A stretch of 60,685 nucleotides of DNA from an uncultured beta proteobacterium (GCA_903905735.1 CAIVHU010000183.1:1-60685), one strand, 5' to 3'; shown: positions 17,942-27,475, numbered from the stretch's first letter. Made by a program: numbers and translations. Notes: generated from the sequence alone by a model not told the origin.

Positions 17942-19837
17942 ATGACAACTTATGCCGAATTTCACCAACGCTCCCTGACCGACCGCGACGGCTTTTGGGG
18001 GGAGCAAGCGCAGTTGGTGGACTGGAAGGTTCCGCCGCAACAGATTTGTGATTACAGCAACCCGCCGTTTGCGAAATGGTTTGTCGGTGGCACCACCAAC
18101 CTGTGCCACAACGCGGTTGACCGGCATTTGGCTACCCGTGCAGACCAGGCTGCGCTGATCTTTGTTTCAACCGAAACCAACCAGGAAAAAGTCTATTCTT
18201 TCAAAGAGTTGCACGCTGAAGTTCAACGAATGGCTGCAGTGTTGAAAGACCTTGGTGTGCAAAAAGGCGACCGGGTTTTGATCTACATGCCGATGATCCC
18301 CGAAGCGGCGTTTGCGATGCTGGCCTGCACCCGCATTGGGGCCATTCACTCGGTGGTGTTTGGCGGTTTTGCATCCGGTTCGCTGGCTTCGCGCATTGAA
18401 GATGCAGAACCCCGGGTCGTGGTCAGCGCGGATGCCGGTTCGCGCGGTGGCAAGCCGGTGCCCTACAAACCGCTGCTCGACGAAGCCCTGCGCCTGTCCA
18501 AGTACAAACCCGAAGCGGTTTTGCTGGTTGATCGCGGCATGGCCCCGATGGAGCTGGTGGCAGGCCGTGACCACCTGTGGGCACCGCTGCGCGAGAAAAA
18601 TCTCAACACCGTGGTCGAGTGCGAGTGGGTCGATGCCACGCACCCCAGCTACACGCTGTACACCAGCGGCACCACCGGCAAGCCCAAGGGTGTGCAGCGC
18701 GACACCGGCGGCTACTGCGTGGCGCTGGCGGCCAGCATGAAGCACATCTATGCTGGCAATGCGGGCGAAACCTACTTCTCTACCAGTGATATTGGCTGGG
18801 TGGTGGGTCACAGCTACATCATTTACGGCCCGCTGATTTCTGGCATGGCCACCATCATGTATGAGGGCCTGCCCACCCGCCCGGATGGCGGCATCTGGTG
18901 GAGTCTGGTCGAAAAGTACAAGGTCACGGTGATGTTCAGCGCACCGACAGCGGTTCGCGTGCTCAAGAAGCAAGACCCGGCCTTGCTGACCAAATACGAT
19001 CTGTCGAGCTTGCGTGCCCTGTTTCTGGCGGGCGAGCCGCTGGACGAGCCCACCGCACAGTGGATCAGCACCGGTCTGGGCAAGCCGATCATCGACAACT
19101 ACTGGCAGACCGAAACTGGTTGGCCGATTTTGTCACTGTGCAACGGCGTGGAAAAAGCCGTGACCAAGTTTGGCTCGCCTGGCAAAGCGGTGTATGGCTA
19201 CGACGTGAAACTGCTTGACGACCAGACTGGTGAAGAACTCACAGGCCCAAACCAGAAGGGTGTGGTGGCTGTGGAAGGCCCGCTGCCACCCGGCTGTATG
19301 CAAACCGTGTGGCGCGACGACGAACGTTTTGTCAACACCTACTGGAAGAGCGTGCCCGGCAAGCTGGTGTACAGCACGTTTGACTGGGGCATTCGTGATG
19401 CCGATGGTTATTATTTCATCCTGGGCCGCACCGATGACGTGATCAACGTCGCCGGGCACCGCCTGGGCACCCGCGAAATCGAAGAGAGCATTGCCGCGCA
19501 CCCGAACATTGCCGAGGTGGCGGTGGTAGGTGTGGCCGACCAGCTTAAGGGGCAGGTGGCGATGGCCTTTGCGGTACTGAAAAACCCCGACCTGTTGACC
19601 GATGATGCCAGTGCCAATGCGCTGGAGGCTGAAGTCTTCAAACTGGTGGACCGTGATCTAGGTGCTGTGGCGCGGCCCGCCCGGGTGCGTTTTGTCACCG
19701 TGCTGCCTAAAACCCGCAGCGGCAAGTGCCTGCGCCGGGCCATAGCCGCCGTGTGTGAGGGCCGCGACCCCGGCGATCTGACCACCATGGACGACCCCGC
19801 AGCGCTGCAGCAAATCAAGGATTTGGTGACTGCCTGA
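17942..19837 (+). CDS. prpE: Propionyl-CoA synthetase
   Basis: AMP-forming acyl-CoA synthetase that activates propionate, usually feeding the methylcitrate cycle. The adenylation loop YTSGTTGKPKGVQRD, the DNYWQTETGWP motif, the hinge region LGRTDDVINVAGHR and the C-terminal catalytic lysine region KTRSGKCLRR are all present. I prefer the ATG at 17942, giving 631 residues, because GGAGAC (17932-17937) is well placed before it. An upstream in-frame ATG at 17903 would add 13 residues of atypical sequence. No other prp gene lies nearby. A hairpin follows the stop. Confidence 0.92.
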   Translation: MTTYAEFHQRSLTDRDGFWGEQAQLVDWKVPPQQICDYSNPPFAKWFVGGTTNLCHNAVDRHLATRADQAALIFVSTETNQEKVYSFKELHAEVQRMAAVLKDLGVQKGDRVLIYMPMIPEAAFAMLACTRIGAIHSVVFGGFASGSLASRIEDAEPRVVVSADAGSRGGKPVPYKPLLDEALRLSKYKPEAVLLVDRGMAPMELVAGRDHLWAPLREKNLNTVVECEWVDATHPSYTLYTSGTTGKPKGVQRDTGGYCVALAASMKHIYAGNAGETYFSTSDIGWVVGHSYIIYGPLISGMATIMYEGLPTRPDGGIWWSLVEKYKVTVMFSAPTAVRVLKKQDPALLTKYDLSSLRALFLAGEPLDEPTAQWISTGLGKPIIDNYWQTETGWPILSLCNGVEKAVTKFGSPGKAVYGYDVKLLDDQTGEELTGPNQKGVVAVEGPLPPGCMQTVWRDDERFVNTYWKSVPGKLVYSTFDWGIRDADGYYFILGRTDDVINVAGHRLGTREIEESIAAHPNIAEVAVVGVADQLKGQVAMAFAVLKNPDLLTDDASANALEAEVFKLVDRDLGAVARPARVRFVTVLPKTRSGKCLRRAIAAVCEGRDPGDLTTMDDPAALQQIKDLVTA

Positions 19838-19865
19838 TTGATTTAAATCAACCGCTGTAAGTTTG

Positions 19866-19897
19866 GTGCCACCCTGGCGGTGGCACAATCCATTTTT
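19866..19897 (+). terminator. Hairpin terminator candidate after prpE
   Basis: A perfect 8-bp stem, GTGCCACC / GGTGGCAC (19866-19873, 19879-19886), with a CTGGC loop, followed after 6 nt by TTTTT (19893-19897). The spacing to the T-tract is longer than usual, so termination may be partial. Confidence 0.5.
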
Positions 19898-19928
19898 GAT
19901 TGCAGGCCCTTCCAACGCCACTGTCGCA

Positions 19929-20010
19929 TCCGCCAAACGGTCAAGCCGTGACGCGGAAGGTTAACTAACCCAGCTTTAACCAGCTATAGCTCCCTGAAGG
20001 GGAGTGAAAG
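19929..20010 (+). ncRNA. Structured leader of sucA (candidate sucA RNA motif)
   Basis: Two hairpins lie in the sucA 5' leader. The first is TCCGC/GCGGA enclosing ACGG/CCGT around TCAAG (19929-19957). The second is CTCCC/GGGAG around TGAAG (19990-20004), and it contains the only good Shine-Dalgarno-like stretch (AAGGGGAG). A cis-regulatory RNA called the sucA motif is known from Burkholderiales upstream of sucA, with the ribosome-binding site inside the structure. Location and design agree, but I have not aligned it to the covariance model. Confidence 0.5.
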
Positions 20011-20022
20011 TCAGCGAAACAT

Positions 20023-22893
20023 ATGAGTGAGACAAACTCGGTTTACCAGGCCTATCAGGCCAACACCTACCTTTTCGGCGGCAATGCCCCGTATGTCGAG
20101 GAAATGTACGAGAACTACCTGGCCAACCCTGGCAGCGTTCCCGACACCTGGCGTGATTATTTCGATGCACTGCAGCATGTGCCTGCAGTTGACGGCAGCA
20201 ACACCCGCGACGTTCCCCACCAACCGGTCATCAATGCCTTTGCCGAACTTGCCAAACAAGGCAGCAACAAGGTCGTGGTGCAAACGGGTGCCGATTCTGA
20301 ACTCGGCCGCAAACGCGTTGCCGTTCAGCAGCTGATTGCCGCTTACCGCAATGTGGGTGCGCGCTGGGCCGATCTGGACCCCCTGAAACGCACCGAGCGG
20401 GAACACATCCCTGAGCTGGACCCGGCGTTTTACGGCTTCACGGATGCTGACCATGAAACGGTATTCAACACCAGCAATACCTTTTTTGGCAAAGAAGTCA
20501 TGACCTTGCGTGACCTTCTTAACGCGTTGCGTGAGACGTATTGCGGCACGATTGGTGCCGAATACATGTACATCTCGGACCAGACACAAAAGCGTTGGTG
20601 GCAGCAGCGGCTGGAGAGCGTGCGCAGCAAGCCCAACTTTGATGTTGATAAGAAAAAACACATCCTGGACCGCCTGACCGCCGCCGAAGGGCTGGAGCGT
20701 TTTCTGCACACCAAGTATGTGGGGCAAAAGCGCTTTTCGCTCGAAGGCGGTGAGTGTTTCATCGCCGCCATGGACGAGCTGATCCAGCAGGCAGGCAGCC
20801 GTGGCGTGCAGGAGATTGTCATCGGCATGGCCCACCGTGGCCGCTTGAACGTGCTGGTGAACACCCTGGGCAAGATGCCCGGTGGCCTGTTTGCCGAGTT
20901 TGACCACACCGCTCCGGAAGAATTGACGGCTGGCGACGTGAAATACCACCAGGGTTTCAGCTCGGATGTCACCACCCCCGGCGGGCCGGTGCATTTGAGC
21001 CTGGCATTCAACCCGTCGCACCTTGAAATCGTCAACCCTGTGGTCGAAGGCTCGGTGCGGGCCCGCATGGATCGCCGCGCCGACCCGACTGGCCGCCAGG
21101 TGCTGCCGGTGCTGGTGCACGGTGATGCGGCTTTTGCTGGCCAGGGTGTCAACCAGGAAACCCTGGCGCTCGCGCAGACCCGTGGTTACACCACCGCGGG
21201 CACGGTGCACATCATCATCAACAACCAGATCGGCTTCACCACCTCGGACCCGCGCGACTACCGCTCCACGCTGTACTGCACTGACATCGTCAAGGGCATC
21301 GAGGCCCCGGTGATGCACGTCAACGGCGACGACCCTGAGGCCGTGGTGTTGGCCATGCAGTGGGCGCTGGATTACCGCATGGAGTTCCACAAGGACGTGG
21401 TGCTGGACATCATCTGTTTCCGCAAACTCGGTCACAACGAGCAGGACACCCCGGCGCTGACCCAGCCGCTGATGTACAAAAAAATCGCCCAGCACCCCGG
21501 CACGCGCAAGCTGTATGCCGATAAACTGGCTGCGCAAGGCCTGGGCGCGGACCTGGGTGACCAGATGTTCAAGGCCTACCGTGCTGCCATGGACATCGGC
21601 CGCCACACGGTGGACCCGGTGCTGACCAACTTCAAAAGCAAATACGCGGTCGATTGGTCCCCGTTCCTGAACAAGAAGTGGACCGATGCCTGCGACACCG
21701 CCATCCCGATGGCCGAATGGAAACGTCTGGCAGAAAAAATCACCACGATTCCCGCTAGCGTGACCCCGCATCCGCTGGTCAAAAAGGTGTTTGACGACCG
21801 CGCCGCGATGGGACGGGGCGAAATTCCGGTGGACTGGGGCATGGGTGAACACATGGCTTTTGCGTCGCTGGTGGCCAGTGGCTACCCGGTTCGTCTGTCG
21901 GGTGAAGACTGCGGCCGGGGTACCTTCACCCACCGCCATGCCGTCATTCACGATCAGAGCCGTGAAAAGTGGGACACCGGCACCTACGTGCCGCTGTCCA
22001 ATGTGGCTGAAAACCAGGCTCCGTTCACGGTCATTGACTCCATCCTGTCTGAAGAAGCGGTGCTGGGCTTCGAGTACGGCTACGCCTCCAACGACCCCAA
22101 TACCTTGGTGATTTGGGAAGCCCAGTTTGGCGACTTTGCCAATGGTGCCCAGGTGGTGATTGACCAGTTCATTGCCTCCGGTGAAGTGAAATGGGGCCGT
22201 GTCAACGGCATCACGCTGATGCTTCCGCACGGCTACGAAGGTCAGGGTCCGGAGCATTCATCAGCCCGTGTCGAGCGTTTCATGCAGCTCGCCGCAGACA
22301 CCAACATGCAACTGGTGCAGCCCACCACGGCCAGCCAGATCTTCCACGTGCTGCGCCGCCAAATGATCCGCAACCTGCGCAAGCCGCTGATCATCTTCAC
22401 GCCCAAGTCTCTGCTGCGTCACAAAGACGCGGCTTCACCGCTGGCTGAGTTCACCAAGGGCAGCTTCCAGACCATCATTCCGGACCAGAAGACGTTGAAA
22501 AACGACAAGGTCAAACGTGTGGTGGTATGTTCCGGCAAGGTGTACTTTGACTTGTCCAAAAAGCGCGAGGAAAAGGGCGCGGATGACGTGGCCATCATGC
22601 GAGTGGAGCAGTTGTACCCGTTCCCGCACAAGGCATTTGCCACCGAGCTCAAGAAGTACCCCAACGCCACCGAGGTGGTCTGGACGCAGGATGAGCCACA
22701 AAACCAGGGGGCCTGGTTCTACGTGCAGCATTACATTCACGAAAACATGCTTGAGGGTCAGAAGCTCGGTTACTCCGGACGAGCAGCTTCGGCCTCACCG
22801 GCAGTGGGTTACGCCCACCTGCACCAGGAGCAGCAAAAAGCGCTGGTGGAAGGTGCGTTTGGCAAGCTCAAGGGCTTTATCCTGACCAAATAA
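20023..22893 (+). CDS. sucA: 2-oxoglutarate dehydrogenase E1 component
   Basis: Thiamine-diphosphate enzyme of the TCA cycle that decarboxylates 2-oxoglutarate and succinylates the lipoyl arm of SucB. The 956-residue length is typical. The N-terminal segment with TYLFGGNAPYVEEMYENYL matches the E1 assembly region. Active-site motifs include GMAHRGRLNVLVN, HGDAAFAGQG, RGYTTAGTVHIIINNQIGFT and, in the C-terminal half, LPHGYEGQGPEHSSARVERF. The ATG at 20023 follows a structured leader. The sucB reading frame is open from the stop, with its probable start 54 bp downstream. Confidence 0.97.
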   Translation: MSETNSVYQAYQANTYLFGGNAPYVEEMYENYLANPGSVPDTWRDYFDALQHVPAVDGSNTRDVPHQPVINAFAELAKQGSNKVVVQTGADSELGRKRVAVQQLIAAYRNVGARWADLDPLKRTEREHIPELDPAFYGFTDADHETVFNTSNTFFGKEVMTLRDLLNALRETYCGTIGAEYMYISDQTQKRWWQQRLESVRSKPNFDVDKKKHILDRLTAAEGLERFLHTKYVGQKRFSLEGGECFIAAMDELIQQAGSRGVQEIVIGMAHRGRLNVLVNTLGKMPGGLFAEFDHTAPEELTAGDVKYHQGFSSDVTTPGGPVHLSLAFNPSHLEIVNPVVEGSVRARMDRRADPTGRQVLPVLVHGDAAFAGQGVNQETLALAQTRGYTTAGTVHIIINNQIGFTTSDPRDYRSTLYCTDIVKGIEAPVMHVNGDDPEAVVLAMQWALDYRMEFHKDVVLDIICFRKLGHNEQDTPALTQPLMYKKIAQHPGTRKLYADKLAAQGLGADLGDQMFKAYRAAMDIGRHTVDPVLTNFKSKYAVDWSPFLNKKWTDACDTAIPMAEWKRLAEKITTIPASVTPHPLVKKVFDDRAAMGRGEIPVDWGMGEHMAFASLVASGYPVRLSGEDCGRGTFTHRHAVIHDQSREKWDTGTYVPLSNVAENQAPFTVIDSILSEEAVLGFEYGYASNDPNTLVIWEAQFGDFANGAQVVIDQFIASGEVKWGRVNGITLMLPHGYEGQGPEHSSARVERFMQLAADTNMQLVQPTTASQIFHVLRRQMIRNLRKPLIIFTPKSLLRHKDAASPLAEFTKGSFQTIIPDQKTLKNDKVKRVVVCSGKVYFDLSKKREEKGADDVAIMRVEQLYPFPHKAFATELKKYPNATEVVWTQDEPQNQGAWFYVQHYIHENMLEGQKLGYSGRAASASPAVGYAHLHQEQQKALVEGAFGKLKGFILTK

Positions 22894-22947
22894 ATGCGTT
22901 TGAACCCCAGCAAGCGCAATCCTCATGAAAATTTTGAAAGAATTGTT

Positions 22948-24252
22948 ATGGCACTCGTAGAAGTCAAAGTCCCGCAACTGTCCGAATCCGTGGCCGAAGC
23001 CACCCTGTTGCAATGGAAGAAAAAAGTCGGTGACGCTGTCGCCGTGGATGAAATCCTGATCGATGTCGAAACCGACAAAGTGGTGCTGGAAGTTCCCGCA
23101 CCGTCGGCGGGCGTGATTGTCGAGATCATCGAGCCCAACGGCACTACGGTGGCCGCCGACCAGCTGATTGCCCGCATCGACACCGAAGGCGTGGCGGGTG
23201 CCGTGGTGACGCCGGTCATGCAGGCCATGGCCGCGGTGTCAGCCGCAGCGATCGCCGCTTCCGCACCAGCCGTGGCAGCAGCCCCCGCGAGCACCTCCAT
23301 GGCCGGTGTAGCCATGCCCGCTGCCGCCAAGCTGATGGCCGACAACCAGCTCGCCGCTGGCTCGGTGGCTGGCACCGGCAAAGATGGCCGCGTGACCAAG
23401 GGCGATGTTCTGGCGGCTGTGGCGGGTGGTGCCACCGCTGCTGTGGCCGCACCTAAAGTTGTAGCTGCTCCCCCAATGCCAGCAAGGGCTGTAGCCACTT
23501 TATTGCCTCAAATCGCGGCTCCTGCCAGCACCCTGGCAATGGAGTTGGCGGGCCGCCCCGAGCAGCGCGTGCCCATGAGCCGCCTGCGTGCCCGTGTGGC
23601 TGAGAGGCTATTGCAGTCGCAAAGCACCAACGCCATCCTGACCACGTTCAATGAGATCAACATGGCCCCGGTTATGGATATGCGCAAGCGCATGCAGGAG
23701 CGGTTCGAGAAAGAGCACGGCGTCAAGCTTGGCTTCATGAGCTTCTTTGTCAAGGCGGCGGTGCACGCCCTGAAGAATTTCCCGGTGCTCAACGCCTCGG
23801 TGGATGGCACCGACATCGTGTACCACGGCTACTTTGACATTGGTATTGCGGTCGGTTCGCCGCGCGGCCTGGTGGTGCCGATTCTGCGCAACGCCGACCA
23901 GATGAGTTTTGCTGCCATCGAGAAAAAGATTGCCGAGTTTGGTACCAAGGCGCGTGACGGCAAGCTGGGCATGGAAGAAATGACGGGCGGCACGTTCTCG
24001 ATCAGTAACGGTGGCACCTTCGGGTCGATGATGTCCACGCCGATCATCAACCCGCCGCAAAGCGCGATTTTGGGTGTGCACGCCACCAAGGACCGCGCCA
24101 TGGTTGAAAACGGCCAGGTCGTGGTGCGACCGATGAACTACTTTGCTATGTCGTATGACCACCGCATCATTGATGGCCGCGAAGCTGTGTTGGGCCTGGT
24201 GGCGATGAAAGAGGCGCTGGAAGATCCGGCACGCTTGCTGTTTGATATTTAG
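22948..24252 (+). CDS. sucB: Dihydrolipoyl succinyltransferase, 2-oxoglutarate dehydrogenase E2
   Basis: E2 core of the 2-oxoglutarate dehydrogenase complex. It has a single lipoyl domain (1-80, Lys44 in [10 protein letters not shown]), an Ala-rich linker, a subunit-binding domain (about 125-160), a second Ala/Pro linker, and a catalytic domain ending with YDHRIIDG (His405, Asp409). The ATG at 22948 is preferred because [15 protein letters not shown] is the family N-terminus and GAAAG lies just upstream. This gives 434 residues. The second linker contains a reverse-oriented 54-nt repeat encoding roughly [16 protein letters not shown]. lpdA follows after a 213-bp gap holding a large inverted repeat. 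Confidence 0.96.
   Translation: MALVEVKVPQLSESVAEATLLQWKKKVGDAVAVDEILIDVETDKVVLEVPAPSAGVIVEIIEPNGTTVAADQLIARIDTEGVAGAVVTPVMQAMAAVSAAAIAASAPAVAAAPASTSMAGVAMPAAAKLMADNQLAAGSVAGTGKDGRVTKGDVLAAVAGGATAAVAAPKVVAAPPMPARAVATLLPQIAAPASTLAMELAGRPEQRVPMSRLRARVAERLLQSQSTNAILTTFNEINMAPVMDMRKRMQERFEKEHGVKLGFMSFFVKAAVHALKNFPVLNASVDGTDIVYHGYFDIGIAVGSPRGLVVPILRNADQMSFAAIEKKIAEFGTKARDGKLGMEEMTGGTFSISNGGTFGSMMSTPIINPPQSAILGVHATKDRAMVENGQVVVRPMNYFAMSYDHRIIDGREAVLGLVAMKEALEDPARLLFDI
23449..23501 (-). repeat. 54-nt dispersed repeat, copy 8 (in the sucB linker, reverse orientation)
   Basis: Read on the minus strand it contains GGCTACAGCCC and GGGGGAGCAGCTACAA. It matches the aceF copy at 13205 at 29 of 40 aligned positions without a gap. 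It falls in the Ala/Pro linker between the subunit-binding and catalytic domains. Confidence 0.6.
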
Positions 24253-24290
24253 CTGTCAATTCGTCATACCGAAGCAGTTCGCTTTAACCC

Positions 24291-24393
24291 GCAGCGCACA
24301 TTGGGTTTCTGATTCCGCGAATTTCCCCCGGATTGGGGCTAGCCCCAATCCTCCTCCTTGATTTCGCTCCATCAGATACCCAACGCACGCCGC
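24291..24393. repeat. Large nested inverted repeat between sucB and lpdA
   Basis: Outer arms of 33 nt (24291-24323 and 24361-24393) are complementary at about 24 positions, with intact blocks TTGGGT / ACCCAA, TCTGAT / ATCAGA and GCGAA / TTCGC. At the centre is a perfect 22-bp palindrome (24330-24351, GGATTGGGGCT and its complement). No T-tract follows. It could be an old MITE-like insertion or an RNA hairpin that tunes lpdA relative to sucB. Confidence 0.6.
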
Positions 24394-24465
24394 TAGTCGT
24401 TGTTGGAGTTGGAGTTGGTTCATTCATCCGCATGGCGTGCAGTCATGGACATTCGAAAGTAAAAA

Positions 24466-25893
24466 ATGAGCAAGCAATTTGATGTGATCGTGATCGGTGG
24501 CGGCCCTGGTGGCTACATTGCTGCCATCCGCGCCGCCCAGTTGGGCAAAAACGTGGCCTGTGTGGATGAGTGGAAAAACGCCAACGGCGGGCCGGCACCG
24601 GGTGGTACCTGCACCAATGTGGGTTGCATCCCGAGCAAGGCACTGCTACAAAGTAGCGAGCACTACGAGCAAGCCAGCCATCACTTTGCCGACCATGGCA
24701 TCACCGTCAAGGGCCTGAGCATGGATGTCGCCAAGATGGTGGCGCGTAAAGACACGGTGGTCAAGCAGAACAATGACGGCATCCTGTACTTGTTCAAAAA
24801 GAACAAGGTCAGCTTCTTCCATGGGCGTGCGTCGTTTGTTAAGGCCACAGACGGTGGCTACGAGATCAAGGTGGCTGGCGCAGCTGAAGAGAGCATCGTC
24901 GGCCAGCAGATCATCATCGCCACCGGTTCCAACGCCCGTGCGCTGCCGGGTGCGCCGTTTGACGAACAACTGATTTTGTCCAACGACGGTGCCCTGCGCA
25001 TTGAGACTGCGCCCAAAAAGCTAGGCCTGATTGGCTCGGGCGTGATTGGCCTGGAAATGGGTTCGGTCTGGCGGCGTTTGGGCACCGACGTGACGATCCT
25101 GGAAGGTCTGCCAGACTTTTTGGGTGCGGTTGACCAGCAAATCGCCAAGGAAGCCAAAAAAGCCTTTGACAAGCAGGGCCTGAAAATTGAACTCGGCGTA
25201 ACGGTGGGTGAGATCAAGACAAGCAAGAAGGGTGTGAACATCGCCTACACCAGTGCCAAGGGCGAGGCCAAAACGCTGGATGTGGACAAACTCATCATCT
25301 CGATTGGCCGCGTGCCTAACACCATTGGCCTGAATGTCGAAGCGGTGGGCCTGAAGCTCGATGAGCGCGGCGCGATTGTGGTCGATGGTGATTGCAAAAC
25401 CAACCTGCCCGGCGTGTGGGCGGTGGGTGACGTGGTGCGTGGCCCGATGCTCGCGCACAAGGCCGAAGAAGAAGGTGTGGCGGTGGCCGAGCGGATTGTC
25501 GGTCAACACGGGCATGTCAACTTCAACACCATCCCGTGGGTGATTTACACCAGCCCCGAGATCGCCTGGGTGGGGCGCACCGAACAGCAGCTCAAGGCGG
25601 ACGGCGTGGCTTACAAGGCGGGCACGTTCCCGTTCCTGGCCAATGGTCGGGCGCGCGCGCTGGGCGACACCACCGGCATGGTCAAGATGCTGGCCGATGC
25701 CAAAACCGACGAAATTCTGGGTGTGCACATTGTCGGCCCGATGGCCAGCGAGCTGATTGCCGAATGTGTGGTGGCGATGGAATTCCGCGCCAGCGCCGAG
25801 GACATCGCCCGCATCTGCCACGCACACCCCTCTTTAAGCGAATCGACCAAAGAGGCGGCTCTGGCGGTGGATAAACGCACCCTGAACTTTTAA
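24466..25893 (+). CDS. lpdA: Dihydrolipoyl dehydrogenase (E3 of the 2-oxoglutarate dehydrogenase complex)
   Basis: A classic 475-residue E3 without a lipoyl domain. FAD-binding GGGPGGYIAAIRAAQLG (11-27), redox disulfide Cys49/Cys54 in GGTCTNVGCIPSK, an NAD-binding IGSGVIGLEMGSVW segment, and the C-terminal HAHPSLSE motif with the catalytic His are all present. Linkage to sucAB indicates the OGDH-specific E3, distinct from the lipoyl-bearing E3 of the PDH operon at 14306; it may also serve other 2-oxoacid complexes or the glycine cleavage system. A 54-nt repeat lies directly after the stop. Confidence 0.95.
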   Translation: MSKQFDVIVIGGGPGGYIAAIRAAQLGKNVACVDEWKNANGGPAPGGTCTNVGCIPSKALLQSSEHYEQASHHFADHGITVKGLSMDVAKMVARKDTVVKQNNDGILYLFKKNKVSFFHGRASFVKATDGGYEIKVAGAAEESIVGQQIIIATGSNARALPGAPFDEQLILSNDGALRIETAPKKLGLIGSGVIGLEMGSVWRRLGTDVTILEGLPDFLGAVDQQIAKEAKKAFDKQGLKIELGVTVGEIKTSKKGVNIAYTSAKGEAKTLDVDKLIISIGRVPNTIGLNVEAVGLKLDERGAIVVDGDCKTNLPGVWAVGDVVRGPMLAHKAEEEGVAVAERIVGQHGHVNFNTIPWVIYTSPEIAWVGRTEQQLKADGVAYKAGTFPFLANGRARALGDTTGMVKMLADAKTDEILGVHIVGPMASELIAECVVAMEFRASAEDIARICHAHPSLSESTKEAALAVDKRTLNF

Positions 25894-25905
25894 AAAATTT
25901 ATAAG

Positions 25906-25959
25906 AAATTGACCTCTAGCCCTTATAGAATAAGCGCAAGTAGCTCACCTATTTATAGT
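25906..25959 (+). repeat. 54-nt dispersed repeat, copy 9 (between lpdA and zapE)
   Basis: Starts AAATTGACCTCTAGCCCTTA, has GCAAGTAGCT at positions 31-40 and ends TATAGT. This intergenic copy is probably close to the family consensus. It fills most of the 79-bp gap before zapE. Confidence 0.7.
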
Positions 25960-25972
25960 ATCTGGCACGACT

Positions 25973-27070
25973 GTGACGGTCAAAAAAATATATCAGGACG
26001 AGCTTGCAGCGCGTGGTTACAAGTCGGACCCGGCGCAACTGCGCGCCGTGCAGGCACTGGAGGTGTGCGCGCGTGAGTGGGGGCATTTCAAGGAAAAGCG
26101 TTCCAACGCGCTGAAAAAACTCATCAATCACCCGCCGATTCCACGCGGCGTGTACATGTATGGCGGGGTAGGGCGGGGCAAAAGTTTTTTGATGGACTGC
26201 TTCTACACCGCGGTGCCGCTCAAGCGCAAAACCCGGCTGCATTTTCACGAATTCATGCGCGAGGTGCACCGCGAACTCGCCGCCTTGCAGGGCACGGTCA
26301 ACCCGCTGGACCGGCTGGCCAAACGCATGGCAGAAAAATACAAGCTGATCTGTTTTGACGAATTCCATGTGTCGGACATCACCGACGCGATGATCCTGCA
26401 CCGCCTGCTCAAAGCGCTGTTTGACAGCGGCGTGGGCATGGTGACCACCTCCAACTTCAAGCCCGATGATCTATACCCCAACGGCCTGAACCGCGAGCGG
26501 CTGCTGCCGGCTATTGAGATGATCAAGCGCGAGATGCAGGTGATCAATGTGGACAACGGCACCGACTACCGTGGCCTGACCTTTGATCAGTTGCAGCTGT
26601 ATCACACGCCTCTGGGCGCGGCAGCCGATGCGGCCATGACGGATGCGTTTGCGCGCCTGGCCGAGCAGCAGGACGAGGACCCGGTGTTGCAGATCGAGTC
26701 GCGGGTGATCCACGCGCGCCGACGTGGGGGTGGCGTGGTCTGGTTTGACTTCAAGACCCTGTGCGGCGGGCCGCGCTCGCAAAACGATTACCTGGAACTC
26801 GCCACGCAGTTTCACACCGTGCTGCTCAGCGGTGTGCCGCAAATGGTGCCGCGCATGGCTGCCGAGGCGCGGCGGTTTACCTGGCTGGTGGATGTGCTTT
26901 ACGATCGGCGGGTGAATCTGATCATGTCGGCCGAAGTGCCTGCTGATCAGTTGTACACCGAGGGGCAGCTGGTCAACGAGTTTGCCCGCACGGTGTCGCG
27001 CATCAAGGAAATGCAAACGGGCGAGTTTTTGGCGCTGGAGCGCCGCAACGTGGACACGCGGCTGACATGA
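25973..27070 (+). CDS. zapE: Cell division protein ZapE (AFG1-like ATPase)
   Basis: P-loop ATPase of the AFG1/ZapE family, which acts at the division site under stress in E. coli. Walker A is GGVGRGKS (64-71) and Walker B is LICFDEF (125-131), followed by the HVSDITDAMIL sensor region. The length of 365 residues is normal. The start is GTG at 25973, giving the family-like MTVKKIYQDELAARGY. Its end overlaps the next small gene by 4 bp (ATGA). Confidence 0.92.
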   Translation: MTVKKIYQDELAARGYKSDPAQLRAVQALEVCAREWGHFKEKRSNALKKLINHPPIPRGVYMYGGVGRGKSFLMDCFYTAVPLKRKTRLHFHEFMREVHRELAALQGTVNPLDRLAKRMAEKYKLICFDEFHVSDITDAMILHRLLKALFDSGVGMVTTSNFKPDDLYPNGLNRERLLPAIEMIKREMQVINVDNGTDYRGLTFDQLQLYHTPLGAAADAAMTDAFARLAEQQDEDPVLQIESRVIHARRRGGGVVWFDFKTLCGGPRSQNDYLELATQFHTVLLSGVPQMVPRMAAEARRFTWLVDVLYDRRVNLIMSAEVPADQLYTEGQLVNEFARTVSRIKEMQTGEFLALERRNVDTRLT

Positions 27071-27447
27071 CATCACAATTTCTGACGGGTTTGGGGCTGG
27101 TTTTCTGGCAAGGGCTGGTACTGGCGCAAGGGCTGGAGCCAGGGCCTGCGGGGCTGGATGCGGTGGCCGAGCGCCAGCGTATTGCCCAGGAGCGCGTTGA
27201 ACACGAAGCTGATTATTTGCAAGCCGAGCGAATCTGCTACGGCCGTTTTGCCGTGTCTGACTGCCTGCGTACCGCGCGCAAAGACCGCCGTGTGGCTATG
27301 GACGAATTACGTCGCCAAGAGCTGGTTCTCAATGACATGGACCGCCAGACCAAGGCGCTGGAGGCTCTCAAGCGCATCGACTCCAATCTGGAGGCGCAAC
27401 AGAAGAAGCAGCAGGAACCCCCCGCTCAACCAGAAACGCCGCGCTGA
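27067..27447 (+). CDS. Conserved hypothetical protein, exported or membrane-anchored, coiled coil
   Basis: A 126-residue protein with an N-terminal hydrophobic segment (about 4-21, ending LAQG), probably a signal peptide. A charged helical region (about 30-112) rich in Glu, Arg and Gln with coiled-coil character follows, then a Pro-rich tail. It contains two cysteines (CYGRFAVSDC) 9 residues apart that could form a disulfide. The 4-bp overlap with zapE indicates translational coupling. I do not recognise a named family. Confidence 0.75.
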   Translation: MTSQFLTGLGLVFWQGLVLAQGLEPGPAGLDAVAERQRIAQERVEHEADYLQAERICYGRFAVSDCLRTARKDRRVAMDELRRQELVLNDMDRQTKALEALKRIDSNLEAQQKKQQEPPAQPETPR

Positions 27448-27475
27448 CTTATCTGCCGAGCGGCTTTGAGCAGAT

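Noticed and set aside
20011..22257. A 748-codon minus-strand frame opposite sucA
   Set aside because: It is antisense to a fully conserved sucA, has a His/Val/Gly-rich composition typical of high-GC shadow frames, and shows no recognisable domain.
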